Shown piece by piece: positions 25,101-37,200 of a stretch of DNA of 64,000 nt. The first letter of the stretch is position 1. Every line of letters starts with the position of its first letter. This stretch comes from Ascidia mentula (lineage: Eukaryota > Chordata > Ascidiacea > Phlebobranchia > Ascidiidae): NCBI GenBank assembly GCA_947561715.1, contig OX387200.1, positions 1,490,501 to 1,554,500 on the forward strand, written 5' to 3'. Made by a program: the position numbers and the translations under genes. The notes below the pieces were generated by a model that saw only the letters and a program-made list of their open reading frames with translations, made no database searches and was not told where the DNA came from.

Positions 25101-26007
25101 GTAATGCTTGAATCTTGCCATATCTTAACATTTGATTTATAAATATATTTTTTAGGAGGTGGAAATGAAACTCTTGCATGGTTGTCTAGTACTCCACCAG
25201 TTTACACATATCAAATTAAGGTAAATTATGTTGTTAAACAGTAGGGAATCATTTATTTGTTCTTGTAAGTCACATTAAAGGTAGTATAACATTAAACAAA
25301 CGATTACCTTTAATCCAAAAATGGTTGGTTTACTTTAGTTGATGCCAGTTACCAATACCTATTTAATACAAAATGTGCCCGTAAGTTTGACTTAAATAAT
25401 AGATGCAGGAAAATGTGATAATTAAACATATATCCCAAAATAAATTTAAAATAATATAGTTTCATTGCTGTATGTTGAAAGTAATGTAACAAACTATGCA
25501 CAGTGAGTTCTTTGTAATCCTAGTTTGGTTATTTTACTGTAGAAGCCTGCAGGAACCTACACTTTGCATGTTACAAATTCAATTGGAACAAGCTCGATTA
25601 CAATAACAGTATCTGCAATCACTACCAGCCAACTGGGAATGATTATTGGAATATCTGTTGCAGCTGCTGTTGTTGTGATTCTTGCAATAATACTTGCCGT
25701 ATTTTGTTTCAAAAGATCAACAGGTAAGTGTGAAATTCTAACATGTTTTAGAATGTTGGGTTATTAAACCCAAAGGTTTGTTTCATATTAATGTTGTTAT
25801 CTTGCAGGTAACAAAATGAAAGGAACACCTACAAAGGGTTCACTGGGAGCACCTGCTTATTTAGACACACATGTGTATGAAAACACACCTCCACAACCTA
25901 ATACACCCACATATGAAAACACACCTGAGTATCAGAATGTGGCAACTTATCAAACCACAACTGCAAACCAAAGTGCATCAGCATATGAAACATTTGGTTC
26001 CAGTTAA
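16131..26007 (+). CDS. Gene B: sushi/multi-Ig transmembrane receptor, full length
   Basis: Paralogue of A, C and D, predicted 656 aa. Exons: 16131-16206 (signal peptide, donor GTGAGC, phase 1), 17009-17127, 18347-18447 (least certain), 18914-19023 (could start at 18890), 19090-19278 (sushi-like), 19928-20064 and 21340-21475 (split Ig), 23399-23671 (Ig), 23737-24015 (I-set Ig), 24992-25096, 25156-25220, 25543-25723 (degenerate Ig plus TM) and 25808-26007 (tail). The sum is divisible by three. I chose ATG 16131 because a hydrophobic core follows directly. An in-frame ATG at 16086 would add 15 residues. The third exon was picked by phase (0 to 2), open frame and splice sites; its similarity to D is weak. 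The extra sushi cysteine of A and D is Ser here. The tail keeps six tyrosines, including three YxN motifs. Large introns hold a hAT element, a hammerhead relic and microsatellites. Confidence 0.75.
20949..20995 (+). ncRNA. Degenerate hammerhead motif in a gene B intron
   Basis: CTGATGA at 20954-20960; stem II GACC-TTTT-GGGTC; stem III ACAG with CTGT; GTC-like site TGTC. The core GAA reads AAA (first G changed), and stem I is only about 3 bp, so activity is unlikely. Confidence 0.45.
21235..21252. repeat. Run of 18 G
   Basis: A homopolymer in a gene B intron, about 90 bases before exon 21340. It may form a G-quadruplex and its length is prone to sequencing error. Confidence 0.9.
21784..21815. 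repeat. (TGAA)n microsatellite
   Basis: About seven GAAT units in the intron of gene B between exons 21340 and 23399. Confidence 0.9.
22706..23048. mobile_element. Non-autonomous hAT element in a gene B intron
   Basis: A 343-bp element with perfect 14-bp terminal inverted repeats (CATAGGCGCCTAGT) and an exact 8-bp target duplication, CTGACAAA (22698-22705 and 23049-23056). Introns of A, C and D at the matching place lack it. Its interior, about 22766-22865, resembles 9134-9250 of the intergenic unit. Confidence 0.8.
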
Positions 26008-29000
26008 AAGCACTTTAACTACTTATTTTAGAAAGAATGCGAATGTACTGACCACTACTATGTATTTGAAACATGTATTTGGTTTGATTTAAACTTAAGG
26101 TTAGTCAACATTGTGATAAAAATTATTACAGTGCACTGTTGTTGTAAAAGTATTTTGTATTACATTCATCTATGATTTCGAGACAGAATGCGAATGTATT
26201 TTATTTGGTTTAAATTTATTTAAACTTAAGGTTGGCCAACATTATGATAACTTTTCCCGCTGGTACATGTTATTACAGTGCGGTGTTCTTCTGTAACTTT
26301 AAGTTTCTTATTGGTTTTGAAGCCGATTCGACAACGTAAAGTCGCCCAGTGCAAATACCTGATTAGTTCAAGCAATCAAGTACACCTCCATTTACTCCCT
26401 TGTATTGCTGGGTAATGTTTTATTCTGACTTAATCCTTTTGTTTGCCAGGGTATTGAGTATTACAGGAAAGTTGATTTTAAATGACTTTGTGTTCAACTT
26501 CCCTGTGTAAATTTACAATGCTGTAAGAACTGTGACCACTGTTTGTTCTCTATTCGTGTTTCATAACGTTTTCACTTAATGTCAATCACTGTGTGTTTCT
26601 AATATTTTATAAATGAATGTGATCTTCGTTGCGTTGAGTTTCTATTGCAAGGATTTTTCTACCGCCAACCTATAGTAAGCAATAGGAGAATAGGCGGTAA
26701 TTAAGTGATTCATTACAAAGAGTCATTTAAACCTTTTTTGGACGATTTGAACTTTGTATGTATAAAAGTTCTGCCGTTTACACCCTGTAAATTGGTTGAT
26801 TTGACGGCTTTGGCTTTAATTCCGTGAAATTGTGCATCACTTACTTTTGTGATCAAACTAAGGTGATCAATATATTGTAGGGTTTTTTACGTGAAACAAC
26901 ATGCTCGGTGACGAATACGCGGAAGGCGGTTTACAGGCAAGGACTCCTTTCCTTTACAGAACTTCCGTGTTGGCAGGAAAGCTAATATGCGAAATGTGTG
27001 TTTTGCTCTCTTCTCTATCTACCACCTTCTTTACTTACGAATAACCGATGTAATAAGTTTAACGAGAACACTGAACAAGACCTAAGGAAGTTGCACAAAC
27101 ATAGTTTTTTGAATGTTTTGTTATGAAATTCATCTGACCGCATTATGAAATAAATGGCCTTACTTTTGGGACAAGACACAATATAGCGTGAAAATACTTT
27201 CTGTTTGTAAGAAAACAAGTCGTGTCTTCAACCATAAATATCTTAGTTGTCGTTTTATAAATTCCTACATGTGATTTAAGGACAGTGATCACTAAGCTGA
27301 GTTTGAATCATTGTTATAACGCAGCTTTTCATTGCGTCGCACTGATGTAACTAATACTTTGTCACCGGATAGTTCGATAGGTTACTGTGCTATGGTGAAC
27401 CCAAGATATGTCTCGATGTTAAAGCCAACCAGGAAGTAATTATATAAAGTTAAAAGGAGTGCATGGGTGCCACGGCTTTATCTTATTGCACAATAAGTTC
27501 AGAAATATGGAGCACATACATTTTCACCGAAGTTTGTTGATAAATGATTTTTTTCCGAAAAACAAACTTCGCAGCTTACACCTAAACAGATAATGCGAAT
27601 TTCATCATTCAAGTTATTGATCCTGAGAAAAATATAATTTTAATCAGTTGCTTGACGTCATAATGTCACATATACTGCACACTGACGGAAAATGGTCGTA
27701 TATAACCTTTAGTGTTGTTTGCAGTGGTGTAAGAGATGAGGTGTTGTGTGCAATGGTAGTGCAAACAAACCCTCGTAATATCCTGTTCGCGTACTAGGGT
27801 GGATATGTGTGTTCAAATAATCGTCTACTTTCACTTTCTTTGTTAGGATTATTAGACTTTAGGGTTATCATATATTTGTCACAGCACAATTGCGACAGAG
27901 TTATATCAGTCACGTAGACAATTTTCTAGTCCCAAATCTTAAACATCGGAACACTTTTACAAATTAGGACCGTTTTTTTCCCCCAGAATGAAACCAGGAA
28001 ATTACATCCCTTCTCAAAAAAATCTAGGTCCCTTCTCAAAAAAATCTAGGTCTTGACAAAATAAATTCAATTTAGGGACTTTCCCAAAAACATTTTGGCG
28101 ATAGAGGGCGCTAGAATTATACAAGAAACCTTAAATGTGATTCGTTACCAGGCCAGGATAAACTGTGTTCGGTTGTGGTAAACAATCCGGCGGTCTATTG
28201 ATCATCAAAACTTTCAGCTGATATGTCAGGCCATAAAGTTGAACAGCGAAGCAATCTTTCAAATGAAGATTGCTGTCGTCAAACTGTATTATCTTTTTCC
28301 ACTTGTTTTTTTGTAATGTAGCCTACGTGTGTAAGAGTGTATCATGTGAATGAGATTAGCGCATAATGAGCTTTTCACTATTGCTTTACCCGACTTCCTG
28401 ATCGTTTGTGTTACGGCCGTGTGTGCGAACAACTCTCAAATACTTACAAATATTTCGTGTGTGTACTAGGATAATGCGTTGAAAGATGTGCATTCACTGA
28501 TAAGTTGTTCTCAACTCTAGGATTCGGTCAATTTATCGAAAACTAACTTGTTCAGCCAACTCAAAAACTAGATTGAAAGTAAATGAATTTTTTGCAAAGT
28601 TATCGTGCGAGAGAAAAAACGTGCAGAAATAAAAATATTCTTTACAATTTAAGACCATGTTCAATTTGGCTCATTTACATATTATTGAACTTTGTTCTGG
28701 TGATGCATCTACACGCATGGTTGGTTGACGCGTTTAGATTTGAATAGGAAATAAGGAAGGATATAAACATCACACGCTGCCCTGATCATATTGCGAGCGA
28801 CTTATTCCTTACACGACGCAGACAACAATCTTAACCAAGTTTTTGATAATTAAGTTCGCTTGCGTAGCTGAAATGGTTTGCTGCAACCTCAGTCTCGTAG
28901 TATGATATGCCAACAGGTACTTGTTGGTTTCGTCGCACACCGAACAAAATTACACAGCTACATAAGTAGACTAGAAACGTCGTTCGTTTTTCCTGTAGTA

Positions 29001-29418
29001 AGTGCAGGCTACTTTGGCAATAATGCTAGTTGTGATTCGACATCATTAAAAAAATATATTATGATTGTATAGTTGCTGTACTTTACGATGTACGCCTGGA
29101 CTAGAGCGCCGAACGTAATTTCTTGTTTTGAATGTAGTTACGTTATGCTACGAGTAAAATTTATACCTGCTGTGAGGGAGTCGGAAAATGCGCCGTCAGT
29201 TCGACGGGTTTCGCGGTTCACAAGCATGACGACTGAGTTCCATTGTTTGCAATTTGCGTTAAATTGACGTTCCATTGAATCTCTGTTGCGCTTTGTTGAC
29301 ATCACACACAATATAACAATAAAACAGGTGTCACGGTCGTGGGTCGTTTAACATTTTTGTGCAGCTTCAGGTTCCAGGGTAGCTGAGATATTTGTTGTGT
29401 AAAAGAGTTTGTTTTACC

Positions 29419-29479
29419 ATGATCGTGAAACTATTACTTCAAGTTGCATTTGTTCTCTTATCTGGATGCTTCAGTAAAG
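29419..29479 (+). CDS. Orphan signal-peptide exon between B and C (copy of 9747)
   Basis: Same as the exon at 9747 except Pro5 is Leu (MIVKLLLQ...). It has the same donor (GTTAGT) and phase 1 end. It lies in the repeated intergenic unit upstream of C, whose own signal exon is at 34204. It could be spliced in phase to C exon 36132. The third unit, between C and D, has lost this exon. Confidence 0.5.
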
Positions 29480-32400
29480 GTTAGTAAATTTTTGTCAATA
29501 CTGCACTTTTTAGCTGTTTGCAACTTATAGAAGATTATCAGATAAACCAACATGTTACAATTGGCATCCAGGATATTTTAAAGGTGGCGAGGTTTCAAAG
29601 TTTTTGGGAAAATCTAATAAACCTCCCCCCCAAATCTTACACTTGGTGACCCCGACGTGATCCCAGTGTAAGATTTGAGGGGGAATGTTTACTAGTTGAC
29701 TGCGTGTTCACTGCGACTGACGTTTCCTGACTCCGCTTCAGTAACAAACGAAACTTGGGTTAGTTTGTTTTATTCAATTGACACCAAGATACGAACGAAT
29801 ATGTGCAGAATAGGGCGATTCCACACAATATGGCAAGCCCAAATGTAAAATGATTCTCACCACAAAAAAACACAGAATATATACACAATCAAGTATGCAA
29901 TCGCGTGAGCCCACGACTCTTGTCATTTTGTCATTACGGTCAATTCTCATATACTTGTCTCAGACAGTTCCAAGAACTGTGGTATTTACCTGGGCGGTTA
30001 AGACTGCAAGTCATTACATCATAGCATAAACGTTACAGTGCAAACAAACCCTCGTAATATCCTGTTCGCGTACTAGGGTGGATATGTGTGTTCAAACAAT
30101 CGTCTACTTTCACTTTCTTTGTTAGGATTATTAGACTTTAGGGTTATCATATTTGTCACCGCACAATTGCGACAGAGTTATATCAATCACGTAGACAAAT
30201 TTCTAGTCCCAAATCTTAAACATCTGGATACTTTTTCCCATTAAGACTGTTTTTCCCCAGAATCAAACCAGAAGATTACATTTGTGACTTGCTTCTTACT
30301 ATTTTGTATCAGACGAAAAAAAAAACAAAAAAATAAAATCTTGTGATCATATGCAAACCTTACGTTTATTGATCGTTTTGTTTCTCAGAGCAAAAAACTC
30401 TAAACCCAAAAATAGCCTGCTTGGAAGCTGGCCATGAACAGTCTCCTGAACTGAATACAATCTTTATCGCCCTCTTGCGGAGAACAAGATATCTGGCCCG
30501 TGTAAAATACACGCACCCCTAAATATATTTGAAACCACTGGTTTCTCAATTGTATAGAACGTAAAGTCTTATTCGTGGCTGTTGGCACGATTTATATATG
30601 TTTTGCAGTATATTTTGGCACTGAGTGAAGTGGTGTAGGATATTCGAATTGGAAACACGGCTTTTCAATAAAACAAAATCACATCAGAGACCTGTGCGGT
30701 GAAAAAAAGCAATCATTTTTGAGTGTTGTTGTTTTCAACAAATTGTTGTTTCCCTTCTCAAAAAAAACTAGACTTGAACAACAAAATAAATTTACTATAG
30801 GGACTTTCCCAATTACATTCTGGCGATAGATGGCGCTAAAATTATACATAAAAGCCTTAAATGGAATTCGTTACCATGCCAGGAAAAACTGTGTTCGGTT
30901 ATGGAAAACAATCCGGAGGTTTTTTGATCACCAAAACGTTCAGCTCACATGTCAGGCCATGAAGTTAAACAGCGAAGCAATCTTTTGAATGAAGGTTGTT
31001 ATCGGTCAAAATGTATTGTCTTTTTCCTCATGTGTTATTGTCTTTTTCCAAATATAATGTCAATAAGGTGAGCACATAGTGAGTTTCTTATTGCCTTGCC
31101 CGACTTTAAATATTACGTGTATGCGCGTGTATGTATATGATGAGTTGAAAGATGTGCAATCACTGATCACTGAAGTCATTCATAATTAAGAGTTTCCTTT
31201 GCAATTTAGACCATGCTCAATTTGCTTTTTTTGCATGTAATTGGACATTGTCATGGTGATACATCTACACGCAAGGTTGGTTAATTTAGATGTGCATAGA
31301 AATTAAGGCAGAATGTAATCATTATATGCCCTGATCATATTGCAAATTGTTAATGTTTCCTATACTAAAGCACTGTGGGATATCAGATTGCACCTTCCCA
31401 CTTAACTACATCCTAGTTAATATTCGTGACAAGAATTGACGTGTTCGGGCTTTGGACGCAAAAAACTGCAAAATATTTAAAATTCACTCAAGTCCCGTAT
31501 ATTATTCCAGTTAAATTGTTTCTTCAACCACATTCAAAACATGACATTGTTAGACACATTCAGTAGCAAGTATAGTGGAGTCTACACTTGTTAATGTGAC
31601 GAGACCAACATTATTAACAGGAGCAGCCCTACCTTATAAGCTAGAAACGAAATTGGAATTTTTTGAATTATCTACGTGCCTCATTTGCGGCAATGTTCAA
31701 TTGCTTGCAAATATCAAAGACGGAATGAAACCGTAAACGCAGCAGAACGATTAATTTTGGACACATTTTTAACTTCTTCAATGCCGGACGCCGTTGCTCA
31801 TAGAAACATAGGCAAGGTCAGTACTTTCCAACATGTGAGACCATCCGAACTGCTGCGGATGTGAAAATATGTTGTGCGAATGACAAGCACGGTGCCGATA
31901 AGTGCGAATGACCATTGTCCGATAAGTAGTCGTTTGTTATCCTTTTTTCCTTTTTGTTTCCTAAATTCAAAACATTGTCTATGAATACAATGGTAGAAGA
32001 ATTGCATGTACCAGTGGTGCCCAAAGAGTGTGAGCCGCATTTAAGAATTTTATTAGCGCGTGCCTCAATAATTCTGCTACGCTATAGAAGTCCATTTTTG
32101 TGTGTATGCAGCGTAGTTTCATGCAACCAAACGCTACATAAGGCTAAACCTTGAGTATTGTACGAACTGCACAAAATATATTTCAGTCTACTGGAACGTT
32201 CGACCCTTATCATGTTGTACAAACGAATTTAATAATATTCTCTGTAACATTCCGGTTCATAAAGACTAAGTAAATTGACAATTTTGTGCGCATCGTGACA
32301 AAATTTTGTCACTATAGAAAGTTTGGAATCGTTATTCACGGCATTTGGATGTTATATAATGTAATATGTTAATATGTTTAATCAGCGCATGGGTTTTTGC

Positions 32401-33056
32401 TGTGGCCAAACCGGGAAACCTAACTTATATAAAGGCCTGCCGTTTTGTCGCATTTATGTCGCAGACCGCACAAAATCATAATGCTGGCCGTATTTTGGTC
32501 ACCTCTGACGTATACCCTATTTATTCGATACAAGATGATGCAATTTTTCAAAATGGTGAAGAGTATTGGGCCTATGTCTGGCTTCTCGGGTCAGATTCGG
32601 GCTTATTAAAAAGTATCACATATTTTGTCAATTTCAAAAATGTTATAAATTCCGCATTGGCCTTAAGCCAAGATGGAGAGGGGGAGAAGAAAAAGATACA
32701 CAAACAAAGCATAGATCTCGTCGCTGCTTTGAGCGCTTACATGTTGTGATATAAGGTATGTGTCATGTTCGTCATTTGTTTGTATTCTAAGTTGATATGT
32801 TTTCAATTTTTTTTTTTATTAGTTTAAGTCAGATAAAACGGAGTGTTCTATTTTGCACACGTGTCAAACACGTCCCTGCAACTTCACCTTGAAATTTAAG
32901 TTACTTCGTCTGCCTTGATTTAAATCTTGAAACGATTTCTAATTTGTTTGTGACGTCACAATGTTGTGTAAATCGTTGTTATGTTTGCACCAGCTGGTGT
33001 CGCACTGGCGCAGTAAATCTTTTAACATTGGCTTTATTGTGAAGTAGAGGGTTAGG

Positions 33057-33187
33057 CCGGGTCCACACTCACGCTTTGCGCCGGCGGATTCTTTGTTTGT
33101 TTCAATGTCCCAAGCTTACGCCCGCACGCCGGCGTATAATGAAACAAACAAAGAATCCGCCGGCGCAAAGCGTGAGTGTGGACCCGG
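33057..33187. mobile_element. Foldback element with perfect 48-bp arms
   Basis: Arms 33057-33104 and 33140-33187 are exact reverse complements over 48 bases, with a 35-base spacer. The element is GC-rich against an AT-rich background. Units 1 and 3 lack it at the matching place (near 13700 and 46285), so it arrived in unit 2 after the duplication. The target duplication is unclear (TTAG and ATAG on the two sides). Confidence 0.75.
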
Positions 33188-33556
33188 ACATAGTTTCTGA
33201 GGATGCCACAATGGTCTCAATTGGATCTGTGGTTTTTGCTCTAGGATCCTGGCAACATAAGAGTACATGTTGTTCGTTAGGTTTTTGCTCGTAGTACCTG
33301 CGGGCTACTTTGGCGTGTTTATTTAAGGCGTTCAACAGTCACACGACGCAATGCAGGTTACTTGTCAGACGTGGTCAATTTCCACAAAATAACATTTTGG
33401 TTTTGTGGATGTGGTACCTTACGAAGTATGCCATTGAAGTTCGTTGGCCGTCGTAACGCGTATGGAGGGCAAAACTCTTGTAAATTTCGTTACGTCATAC
33501 ATGATGACGTAAAATTTGTCATGGTATGTTGTAGTGTCAATTAACATTAGTGTGAA

Positions 33557-34203
33557 GTGTGAAGTATATAGACTTCCAAAAAGTGTTTAGGCTAGTTATG
33601 AGCTAGTTAGACTGTTATATTGTATGAATGTACATTATGTGTTTGGTGGTAATTTAAATTTAATAAAACTTAAGGGTAATAAAGATTGGTTTTCCTGATT
33701 TTTTCACAACAAAGAAAAATCTTTGCAAGCTGCAATGGCTCTTTCTTACACAAAAGCAAAAATTTTATCTCTATTGCATTGCATCCCCTTTAACACACCA
33801 AAGAGACGCTAGTTGACAAAACTTTTTTTCCAGTCGACAAAACTTGTGCGAGATTTCATGGGGGCTGTTAGTTTACCGACCGAATATTAAATATGACCGT
33901 CATAAAAAAATCAGTCTTTCACTTATAGCAAAGCTTACACAATTACCTTTCCAATGATACCAACTTGTCTTCTCAGTTTTGTCGAATAGCGTCTCTTTCG
34001 TATTTTCTTTTAATAATGAACCTTTCCATAAACTGACTATTAAAATGTTTGTTGTTGTGAATATTGTTTTTTGATGTACCAAAACAGTGTAATGGCTTCT
34101 ATGTAGAAATACAGTAGTTTAGCAGTTTGCTTAACAAATTACTGCAAATGTTTATTACAGACAAAATACTACAAACTAGTAATGTTTTAGCATAATTGAA
34201 AAT
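33557..34203. other. Spacer upstream of gene C
   Basis: AT-rich sequence between repeat unit 2 and the signal exon of C. It presumably contains the promoter of C. No clear motif was recognised. Confidence 0.4.
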
Positions 34204-37200
34204 ATGACTGTGGTTCAAACAACGAGAAAGCCATTTGGTAAAACACTGCTGATGCTCTTTGCTTGCTACCAATATACGGCAGGTAAGCCTTAAAATTGTT
34301 GTAAAAGTTATATGTGTAGAAATGTCCGAATCCCATGCAATACATAGTGTTAAGTGTACAGCAAGTCTGCACCACCAGGCGTTTTTTTTTCATCTTCCCT
34401 TGACTGACTTTTACAGAGAAAAGGAAACCGAAATTTATAATGTAATAAAATAATCTGATTTATGGAGCGTAAATCACAATATGTAGCCTTTGTTTCATAA
34501 AGAAAATTCTCTGGTTAATCATAAATGCTTATTCGCATAATCCCATAGCGCCCTCTATAACAGGTCTGTACACCTGTCATGCTCGTTTCCAAACTGCAGC
34601 CTGCAGGCATAGGTGTTTCAACTGGTTTCTGTAGTTGTGCGAGATGTGTAGATAGTTTGTGCTGTGTTATTAATAAGATGATACACAGAAGACTATGCTG
34701 TCTGATTATAGTGGTAGAGATCCCCCACATATATGTGAAGATTGCCTGGCAAGTTGTGCACTTACGCACCAGCGTACCTTGACCACAATATACCCCATGA
34801 AAGTGCTGAGCTCATGTAGCTCAGTTGGTCAGTCCAGGGTCGTAAGTTCCCACTTGTCAAAGAAAGTGGCTGATCCAGCTGGGTGCAAAGCCTGTAATCC
34901 TAATGCTTTTTAACATTGACAAATTTCCAGTATTTGACAAATATTTTAAGAAAACCTGGTGCCTATGTTATCACAACCAGCAACTGCACTTTGAGTTTTC
35001 TATGTGACTAATTTCAACACAAAACACCCTCAAACATGTTTGTGCATGCTTAATGGGTCAAGAGAAGTGTGAAATCAATTCAACTTTGATCTGCCAAATT
35101 ATTTTTTACTATTTTTAACTTTGGGCTTGTCAGTAGTCGCCCTAGACCTGTTACAGAAAGTATGGTTATACCTTTTCGCCTTCACATACAATGGCGGTTA
35201 CATTTATCCGATAAAACCATAAGGGTTATCAAGTCAGGCATCTGTTGATATTGAAATCAAGAAATTTAATAAGCATGTGGCAAAAACTCACACTTGGCCT
35301 ATGGCTGGACAAGTACTACAGCACACCACAGAAACAATTGTTCCTATCACTGTCTGTACCTTGAAATAAGCATATTTTACTGATTTAAACAATATTTGTT
35401 TATTATGTGTAATTGTATATGGTACATAGCATATGAGTTCGTCGACAAAGGCCAACAAAGAATGTGATTTACCAGATCTTACAACCGAGTTTTGTTGTTT
35501 TTAAAAAAAGTAGTGCATAGTTTTGGGGATCATTAGGTTTAAAGGCTTCACAGCCCAGGCATTGCAGCCTAGCTGGATCAGCCACTTTTTCCTGACAAGT
35601 CGGAGAGAGATGTTTGAGTCTAAGTGAATAATCAAGCTCCTAGTAAGGTTTGAACTCCTAAACCTGGGCTAACCAGGCCTAACGCTCTACCGAATGAGCT
35701 TCTGCAGGTCAGTGGTTGCACGTATATAACTTGTCAGGCAACCTTTACAAATATGTAGGGGATCCCTGCTACTGTAAACAGATAATGCAGTGATGTTTCA
35801 TGCAATCATATTTTAGTTTTTGAGAATTACAAGAATATATCCAAAAAATCTCATATATTGATTCATTTACAGTGTAGTGACTGAAAACATTTAGCATATT
35901 TTGATTGGCACTTAGCCTTCAAAAAACCCTGGTTTAACTCATTCTGACACTCACTGTGAACTTAAATTTTCTCCAGAACGTCTGCTTTTTTTTTTTTAAC
36001 TTGCCTAAAAATTAACTTGGCTGCAGACTGTTTCGTACGTTTTTGGTCTGTGGTTGGTAAACAGCCTGTGCCTGATGCTGATGCAGTTGCAAACTCCCAA
36101 AGCACAATACTAAACACTTGTATTGTTACAGGTATAACCATCACTTTTCCATTTCCACCCAACAACACAGATGTGGTTGTTAACGGCAATATCCCAGTTG
36201 TAAATGGACAAGTTGAGAATTATTCTGGGTATTCTAGTTGTGTCTGGAACAATATTGCAGGGCTGTCTTTCTTTGCTGGTTCCATGTGCAGAAACACTGA
36301 CAGCATAACTTGCACTATGACTGACAAACTCATTAATACCACTTACACTCTCACTGACAAACCTATTTCCAATATGAATTTTATGATAAGTTGTTCAGGT
36401 AACTCTGTATCTCTACATTCACAACTTCTACTAATAAATGTCAAAGGTAAATATCTGCTAAACATTTTTAAAATATGATTTCAGAATATGTGTAAACTCG
36501 TTGTAACAAAGGTTTTTAATATTCTGTACTATATTGTAACATATCTTACCTTATGTAACACAAAAAGTGCTGTAATGAAATGGTATGAACAAAATGCTAT
36601 TTATTGCTGAACATTTCCCTTCTGATAAATTTTATTGTATCAACATTTCTCAATGATGAAATGGGAATCAAGCAATGTGGACAAGGTTGTGGCACATAAA
36701 CAAAGAAAAAACACTACAATAGAAGGGAAGAAGTGAAAAGACTATAAGGAAGGGCGAACGCACCTGAACTATACAATTATCAGCAAAAACACTAATGGTT
36801 TTTGGAGTGCGCAATGTTTAACGGCAAAAAATCCTGGTGTCGGTACACTGGGGGAAATAAAGCATATGCATTAATGATCAATGATTCCAAAAACATCCTC
36901 TTGTACCTTTCGAACTCAGTTTCAAAATCATCGTTCTGGTAAGTCCACTGTATGTCTGTTTGGGTCGCATGCTGAGAATCAGCAGTTTTCTCTTTCAACC
37001 TCGTTCTCAGCGCGATGCCAGTTTCCCCAATGTACACGCCGATGCACCCACCAACACAGATAAGATAAAATTTGCCAGAAGAGCAGAATTCAGCAATAAA
37101 ATGCTAGTATTGCTACAATATGTAGCATTTTCTTAAACTAATAAAATATACGTTATTACAGAATGTCCACGTACACTTGCTACCTTGCAACCAGTTGTAA

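Larger units (their letters stand above)
26008..33556 (+). repeat. Intergenic repeat unit 2 (between B and C)
   Basis: Second copy of the unit at 6053-14087, with the same order of landmarks, including the orphan signal exon (29419) and two internal repeats (27750-28795 and 30040-31350). Its first internal repeat has lost about 440 bases relative to 7907-8380. A 22-base tandem duplication (28008-28051) sits at the junction. It also carries the foldback element at 33057-33187, which the other units lack. Confidence 0.8.

Noticed and set aside
36027-36131. Longer first part of gene C exon from acceptor 36026
   Set aside because: It is open and in phase, but the domain start in B and D aligns with the acceptor at 36131. 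Kept only as an alternative.
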